Part shown: in pieces, positions 6,615 through 8,861 of the stretch
Numbering within the stretch: position 1 is the first letter of the stretch
Layout of the letters: each line of letters opens with the position of its first letter
NCBI GenBank assembly: GCA_030147325.1
Contig: JASLAA010000275.1
Span: 1-8,861 of the forward strand
Length of the DNA stretch: 8,861 nucleotides
Source: Arthrobacter sp.
Lineage (GTDB): Bacteria; Actinomycetota; Actinomycetes; Actinomycetales; Micrococcaceae
Direction: 5' to 3'
Program-made: the position numbers and the translations under genes
The notes under the pieces: generated by a model
What the model saw: the letters and a program-made list of their open reading frames with translations, nothing else
Database searches by the model: none
Told to the model about the DNA's origin: nothing

Positions 6615-7581
6615 GGGCCTCGGCTCCGACGGCAGGAGCGGCGAGCTGAGTCACCGTGATGTTCACGGGGTCCCCGGCCTCGTGGATGAGGGCCAGGGCG
6701 GGTGCGGCATCCGGGACGTGGACGTGGACGCGCCAGCGGTAGCCCTCCGGGACCTCCGTGACCGCACTCATGATGACGGAGTCGCCCAGCTCGTCGAGAT
6801 GGAGGCGCAGGGTGGCGGCGTCGAGCGGGCTGAGGTTGATCGTGCACATGACCTCCACGCCGTCCGCATCCCCACCGTTGTGGATGTGCGGGGCCTGGAT
6901 GTCGTAGCCGTGGAGGCCATCGAGCAGCTCGTCCTGCAGTTCCTCGCCCAGCGCGGCTGCTCGCAGCGCATCGAGGATCAGCAGGAACCCGACTCCGCCG
7001 GCGTCCACCACCTTGGCTGCAGTGAGGGCGCCCAGCTGTGACTCGGTGTGCACCACAGCGCGCAGGGCATGCTGCACGGAGCCGCGCAGAGTCAGCGCCA
7101 ACGTGGAGTTGCTGTCATCGGCGGGATATTGCGCGGCTGTCTCGGCAGCTCCCCTGGCGCTGGCCTCGAGGACGGACAGCATGGTGCCGGGAACGGGATC
7201 GCTCAATGCGGACCAGCTGCGGATCTGCGCCCGGTGCAGGGACGACGCCAGCAGGGTGCAGGTGAGACGTGTGGTTCCGTGCAGCGGTTCGGCGAACGCC
7301 GAGAGGAAGACGGCGAACAGCGTGCCGGAGTTTCCCCGGGCGTCCTCCAGGGCCGCCTGCCCGGCGATCGCCAGGAGTTCTCCGAGATCGGACGTCTCCG
7401 CTTCCTGGGCGGCTCGGGCGGCGGCTCGGGCTGTCTGGTAGAGATTCGTACCGGTATCACCGTCCGCGACCGGGAAGATGTTGATGGCGTTGAGGCGGTC
7501 GCTGTGGTTGCCCAGGGACTCTTCCGCCCTGCTCAACCAGCGCTTGAGTGCCACGGCGTTGGCGGTGACCTTAGTGTGCAA
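6604..7581 (-). CDS. DAK2-domain protein, FakA-like but without the C-terminal domain
   Basis: A 325-residue protein with an N-terminal DAK2 (kinase-like, nucleotide-binding) domain over about 1-210. Visible motifs are INIFPVADGDTGTNL (33-47, with Asp40 and Asp42 as probable Mg-ATP ligands), RGNSGT (82-87), PVPGTMLSVLEA (129-140) and DAGGVGFL (193-200). Residues about 240-312 (EVMCTINL.., LDELGDSVIM, WRVHVHVPD) resemble the middle domain of FakA, the ATP-binding subunit of fatty acid kinase. FakA is about 550 residues; here the third domain is absent and no DegV/FakB gene is visible. Fatty-acid kinase activity is therefore unproven. The position between thiL and recG is conserved in actinobacteria (compare M. 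tuberculosis Rv2974c next to recG). The start is probably TTG at 7579-7581 (11-nt overlap with thiL, GGGA 5 nt upstream); GTG at 7552-7554 is an alternative. Confidence 0.85.
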   Translation of the reverse strand: MHTKVTANAVALKRWLSRAEESLGNHSDRLNAINIFPVADGDTGTNLYQTARAAARAAQEAETSDLGELLAIAGQAALEDARGNSGTLFAVFLSAFAEPLHGTTRLTCTLLASSLHRAQIRSWSALSDPVPGTMLSVLEASARGAAETAAQYPADDSNSTLALTLRGSVQHALRAVVHTESQLGALTAAKVVDAGGVGFLLILDALRAAALGEELQDELLDGLHGYDIQAPHIHNGGDADGVEVMCTINLSPLDAATLRLHLDELGDSVIMSAVTEVPEGYRWRVHVHVPDAAPALALIHEAGDPVNITVTQLAAPAVGAEARDS

Positions 7582-8614
7582 AATGATCCCATCCCCTGAG
7601 AGCTGTCGCCCGTGACGCCAGTGTCACCTGCGGCGTTCCCGGCCTTACCGAGCCTACCGCAGTGAACCCGGGAGGCAGCAGGGATTCCTGGGGGAACGCG
7701 GCGAGTAGTCCGTGGTCCTCCCCGCCGCCGAGGACCCAGTGCATCGGGTCGATCCCCAGCAGCCGGGCCACCGGCTGCAGGGGTTCCGCGTACCGCTGCA
7801 GCGCCTCCGGATCGAGGTCGAGCCGGACTCCGCTGGACGCCGCGATCCTCCCTGCGTCCCGCACCAGCCCGTCGGAGATGTCGAGCATCGCGCTCGCTCC
7901 CGCGTCGGCGGCTGCGGGTCCGGCGTGGAGGGGTGGCTGCGGCCGCAGCTGTGCTGCGACGAGCTCCTCCCCCAGCTTCCCGAAGTCCGCGAGCGGCCGG
8001 CCGTCCTCGAGGATGGCCAGACCCGCGGCGGCGCGACCGAGGGTTCCAGCCACGGCAAGGGTGTCACCGGAGCGCGCGCCGGAGCGCAGGACGGGTGCAC
8101 GCCCTGCCAGGGTTCCCGTGACGGCAGCGGTCACGACGAGCTGCGCCCCGGCGCCGAGGTCGCCGCCGACCACGGAGCAGCCCTCCGCTCCCAGTTCATG
8201 GATCGCTGCCGCCAGGCCGTCCGCGAGGGCTTCCACCCACTCGACGGGCGTGGCCGGGGGAAGCGTCAGGCTCACGACCAGCGAGGTGGCCGCGGCACCC
8301 ATCGCGTTGATGTCGCTGAGGTTCTGCGCCGCCGACTTCCAGCCGACGTCGTAACCGGTGGTGCGGTGGCCGTTGGGCCGGACGAGCCGGAAGTCGTGGT
8401 CCTCGACCAGGGTGTCCATGCTGAGGATCACCGGACCCGCCCGCTCGAGGAGCACGGCGGCATCGTCTCCCGGTCCGACGAGCACCCCTGCCGGCGGCCC
8501 GAGTAACGGGACGATCCTCGAGAGCAGCTCACCCTCGCTCAGGTCGCCGACGGTCGGACCCTCCGGGAACGGGGACTCGAGGGCTGAGGAGTGCGGGATC
8601 GGCTCTTCGGACAT
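7571..8614 (-). CDS. thiL: Thiamine-monophosphate kinase ThiL
   Basis: This 347-residue cytoplasmic enzyme phosphorylates thiamine monophosphate with ATP to thiamine diphosphate, the last step of cofactor synthesis. Motifs in order: VGPGDDAAVL (46-55, metal/nucleotide Asp residues), MDTLVEDHDF (66-75), GWKSAAQNLSDINAMGA (91-107), SVVGGDL (147-153), LDISDGLVRD (244-253) and GGGEDHGLL (296-304). These are the ThiL/PurM-superfamily signatures and the length is normal. The ATG at 8612-8614 starts MSEEPIPHSS; the frame is open further upstream, but that stretch has no family similarity. An AGGGAG abuts the ATG with no spacing, while TACGGT sits 6 nt upstream, so a leaderless start is likely. The end overlaps the DAK2 gene by 11 nt. 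No TPP-riboswitch-like leader is visible in the 55 nt upstream. Confidence 0.95.
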   Translation of the reverse strand: MSEEPIPHSSALESPFPEGPTVGDLSEGELLSRIVPLLGPPAGVLVGPGDDAAVLLERAGPVILSMDTLVEDHDFRLVRPNGHRTTGYDVGWKSAAQNLSDINAMGAAATSLVVSLTLPPATPVEWVEALADGLAAAIHELGAEGCSVVGGDLGAGAQLVVTAAVTGTLAGRAPVLRSGARSGDTLAVAGTLGRAAAGLAILEDGRPLADFGKLGEELVAAQLRPQPPLHAGPAAADAGASAMLDISDGLVRDAGRIAASSGVRLDLDPEALQRYAEPLQPVARLLGIDPMHWVLGGGEDHGLLAAFPQESLLPPGFTAVGSVRPGTPQVTLASRATALRGWDHFAH

Positions 8615-8626
8615 CTCCCTACCGTA
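8615..8626 (-). promoter_or_regulatory. Candidate leaderless promoter for thiL
   Basis: The minus strand reads TACGGT (8621-8626), a TANNNT -10 hexamer, followed by exactly 6 nt and the thiL ATG. Transcription would then start at the A of ATG. The AGGGAG between them touches the ATG, too close for a working Shine-Dalgarno, which agrees with leaderless translation. No good -35 is visible at 16-19 nt. If real, this is the head promoter of the thiL-DAK2-recG run. Confidence 0.5.
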
Positions 8627-8669
8627 CGATGCGCGTCGGACCGACGTCCTCACCGGACGGCCGAGGGAC

Positions 8670-8831
8670 TCACGAACCGCCCGAGCGGAGCCCCGCCGTT
8701 GGCCAACGGCCCCCGGCGGGACCGATCAGGGCCGCAACCACGACGAGGGACCCGAACACGAGCAGGGTGGTGCGCACGGGATGGCGCTGGCGCGGAGATC
8801 CCGCTGGCACATCGAGATCATTTTTCGTCAT
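8670..8831 (-). CDS. Small putative membrane protein (53 aa), unrecognised
   Basis: A short open frame runs from ATG at 8829-8831 to TGA at 8670-8672. It encodes MTKNDLDVPAGSPRQRHPVR, then one hydrophobic segment (about residues 21-39, TTLLVFGSLVVVAALIGPA), then a Gly/Arg/Ser-rich tail. GGGGAG lies 4 nt before the ATG, a plausible Shine-Dalgarno. The charge pattern suggests the N-terminus inside and the tail outside. I recognise no family. In related genomes thiL is often preceded by a DUF3515 or ddl gene; this does not look like either. The same frame is open to the window edge, so the gene could start further upstream. Its tail codons coincide with a strong palindrome (8691-8720), which leaves open that only the N-terminal part, or none of it, is a real protein. 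It ends 55 nt before thiL. Confidence 0.45.
   Translation of the reverse strand: MTKNDLDVPAGSPRQRHPVRTTLLVFGSLVVVAALIGPAGGRWPTAGLRSGGS
8691..8720. repeat. Perfect 16-nt palindrome nested in a second inverted repeat
   Basis: GCCGTTGGCCAACGGC (8695-8710) is perfectly self-complementary. A second pair of 7-nt arms (8692-8698 and 8714-8720) can form an alternative stem around it. It lies in the tail of the small open frame, about 80 nt upstream of the thiL start. No T-run follows on either strand. It could be a tractless terminator for the gene upstream of thiL, a protein-binding palindrome, or a chance result of GC-rich codons. Confidence 0.4.
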
Positions 8832-8861
8832 AGGGCTCCCCAGCTTAGTCGAAGGTCCATC

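Noticed and set aside
8615..8669. TPP riboswitch upstream of thiL
   Set aside because: The stretch is 55 nt, too short for the aptamer, and no THI-box core (CUGAGA/ACCUGA-like) is visible.
8819..8826. T5 run as the tail of a + strand terminator
   Set aside because: No convincing stem precedes it, and on the minus strand it encodes the Lys-Asn codons at the start of the small open frame.

Overview
The window is strongly GC-rich, with tightly packed, overlapping genes and frequent GTG/TTG starts. The proteins look like those of a high-GC actinobacterium. The gene neighbourhood (thiL, a DAK2 protein, recG, rsmD) fits that phylum, and a Micrococcaceae/Arthrobacter-like host is a reasonable guess from style, not proven by any single marker.

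Layout. The + strand carries only the 3' part of a YcnI-like (DUF1775) copper-associated surface protein (1-539). A GC-rich hairpin (555-588) without a T-run separates it from a convergent minus-strand block that fills the rest of the window. Read in the direction of transcription (right to left), the block is: a small putative membrane protein (8831-8670), thiL (8614-7571), a DAK2-domain protein (7581-6604), recG (6614-4380), an HTH-Mop molybdate-responsive protein (4341-3937), modA (3940-3119), modB (3129-2260), modC (2263-1172) and rsmD (1175-591). From thiL to rsmD almost every junction is an overlap of 4 or 11 nt. The exception is recG to HTH-Mop, with 38 nt between the genes if the preferred start is right.

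How it fits together. thiL makes thiamine diphosphate, recG remodels stalled forks, and rsmD methylates 16S rRNA: a housekeeping group. Between recG and rsmD lies a complete molybdate-uptake cassette: intracellular sensor/regulator, lipoprotein receptor, permease, ATPase. It is joined to rsmD by an ATGA overlap, so rsmD translation is probably coupled to modC.

Two starts (thiL and HTH-Mop) lack a well-placed Shine-Dalgarno and have a TANNNT hexamer 6-7 nt upstream, the arrangement of leaderless actinobacterial promoters. This suggests at least two transcription units: one from thiL, and one internal to the run that drives mod plus rsmD. I see no mobile element, CRISPR, tRNA or rRNA. I also see no clearly undescribed system. 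The most interesting points are the mod cassette placed in a housekeeping operon with its own likely leaderless promoter and possible operator repeats, and a FakA-like protein that lacks the C-terminal domain.
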